Positions 5,058 through 5,667 of a DNA stretch of 5,667 nt are shown in pieces (the first letter of the stretch is position 1; every line of letters starts with the position of its first letter). The stretch spans positions 1 through 5,667 of the forward strand of contig JAMBLK010000176.1 of the NCBI GenBank assembly GCA_023336855.1, given 5' to 3'. Below the pieces are notes generated by a model, which was given only the letters and a program-made list of their open reading frames with translations, was not told where the DNA came from and made no database searches. This DNA is from Actinomycetes bacterium (GTDB lineage: Bacteria; Actinomycetota; Acidimicrobiia; Spongiisociales; UBA5794). A program made the position numbers and the translations under genes.

Positions 5058-5667
5058 TCAACCACTGGAGTACCGAGAACCAGGAGCGGGCGAACGAGCT
5101 CCTCGAGCAGTATCCCGAGAAGAGGTCTGCCGTCATGCCGCTGCTGTACGTCGCCGCTCTCGAGCACGGCCATGTCACAGACGACGCGATGCGTGAAGTT
5201 GCCGAACTCACCGGTCTCACATCCGCACAGGTGCAGGCCGTCGCATCGTTCTACACGATGTACAAGCGTGAGCCGGTCGGAAAGTATCTCGTTTCGGTCT
5301 GCACCTCCATCTCGTGTTACCTGCGGGGTGCCGACGCTGTGCTCGAGGCGATCGAAGATGAGACCGGTGTCCTCGACGGCGAGACGACGCCGGATGGCAT
5401 GATCTCGGTCGAACACGTCGAATGCTCCGGAGCATGCGGCGGTGCACCCGCGGTCTCCGTCAACTGGGAACTGGTCGAAGGGCTCGAGCCAGACAAGGCG
5501 AGGGACCTCATCAAGTGGCTGCGCGACGCTGAGCCGTCGGTCATATTCGGCGACGAGATACAGATGCTCTTCGGCGGCCGCCCGTCGTTCGACTGGGGCC
5601 CCAAGGAGACCGAAGGAGCGATCGCCGCACTGCCCGCGTTCGCCCCCTACGGCACCGCCGGAGGAGA
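5054..5667 (+). CDS. nuoE: NADH-quinone oxidoreductase subunit E (24 kDa subunit), 3' end beyond the window
   Basis: The N-module subunit carrying the [2Fe-2S] cluster N1a, which works beside NuoF where NADH is oxidised. The frame is open from ATG 5054 to the window edge, giving 204 residues with no stop. The N-terminal helical bundle includes RSAVMPLLYVAALEHGHVT and AVASFYTMYKREPVGKYL. The four cluster ligands have the standard spacing: Cys83 and Cys88 (CX4C, in VCTSISCYL) and Cys124 and Cys128 (CX3C, in ECSGACGGAP). The thioredoxin-like domain ends near residue 157, after VNWELVEGL and KARDLIKWLRD. The sequence then continues for at least 47 residues (PSVIFGDEI, RPSFDWGPKE), resembling the extra C-terminal tail of mycobacterial NuoE. 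ATG 5054 overlaps the nuoD stop (ATGA) and has GGGAGA about nine bases upstream. nuoF would be expected next. Confidence 0.95.
   Translation, partial: MINHWSTENQERANELLEQYPEKRSAVMPLLYVAALEHGHVTDDAMREVAELTGLTSAQVQAVASFYTMYKREPVGKYLVSVCTSISCYLRGADAVLEAIEDETGVLDGETTPDGMISVEHVECSGACGGAPAVSVNWELVEGLEPDKARDLIKWLRDAEPSVIFGDEIQMLFGGRPSFDWGPKETEGAIAALPAFAPYGTAGG

Noticed and set aside
4446..5416. Long minus-strand open frames opposite nuoD and nuoE
   Set aside because: They are antisense to strongly conserved complex I genes and show no motif, ribosome site or promoter.
1..5667. A novel defence, mobile or biosynthetic system
   Set aside because: All substantial frames are explained by menJ, a DUF3054-like gene, nuoA-E and one truncated membrane gene; nothing resembles nucleases, toxins, reverse transcriptases, integrases or structural RNAs.

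Overview
The window reads as a housekeeping respiratory region of a moderately high-GC bacterium, most likely an actinomycete-type lineage (Actinomycetota; possibly Acidimicrobiia-like, but this is inference). The basis is: a mycobacterial MenJ-type menaquinone reductase beside a nuo operon; a DUF3054-like small membrane protein; a NuoE with the actinobacterial style of C-terminal tail; separate (unfused) nuoC and nuoD; and several starts with no Shine-Dalgarno but a -10-like box about 7 nt upstream, as expected of leaderless mRNAs. NuoD itself recalls Thermus-type Nqo4 at several points, so a deep-branching lineage is possible.

Layout. 1-167 (minus): the N-terminal 55 codons of an unrecognised membrane protein running off the left edge. 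168-238: a short divergent promoter region. 239-1510 (plus): menJ. 1491-1580: a palindromic pair of 7-nt tandem repeat arrays at the convergent junction, which supply the stop codons of both converging genes. 1573-1980 (minus): a four-helix DUF3054-like membrane protein. 2005-2033: a second, different 7-nt repeat array just upstream of that gene. 2034-2153: regulatory region with two inverted repeats and a sigma70-like promoter for nuo. 2154-5667 (plus): nuoA, nuoB, nuoC, nuoD and a 3'-truncated nuoE, each joined to the next by a 1- or 4-nt stop/start overlap.

How the genes fit together. NuoA-E are parts of NADH:quinone oxidoreductase (complex I): NuoE belongs to the NADH-oxidising N module, NuoB/C/D form the quinone-reducing Q module, and NuoA is a membrane subunit at the quinone site. 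MenJ partly saturates the isoprenoid tail of menaquinone, the probable electron acceptor of this complex, so the neighbourhood joins quinone maturation with quinone reduction. The DUF3054-like gene lies on the opposite strand between the two and has no known role.

I found no mobile element, CRISPR array, RNA gene or defence system. The most unusual structure is the set of 7-nt repeat arrays flanking the DUF3054-like gene, above all the palindromic pair at 1491-1580 that closes all three reading frames in both directions. No stretch longer than about 180 bases lacks a gene.
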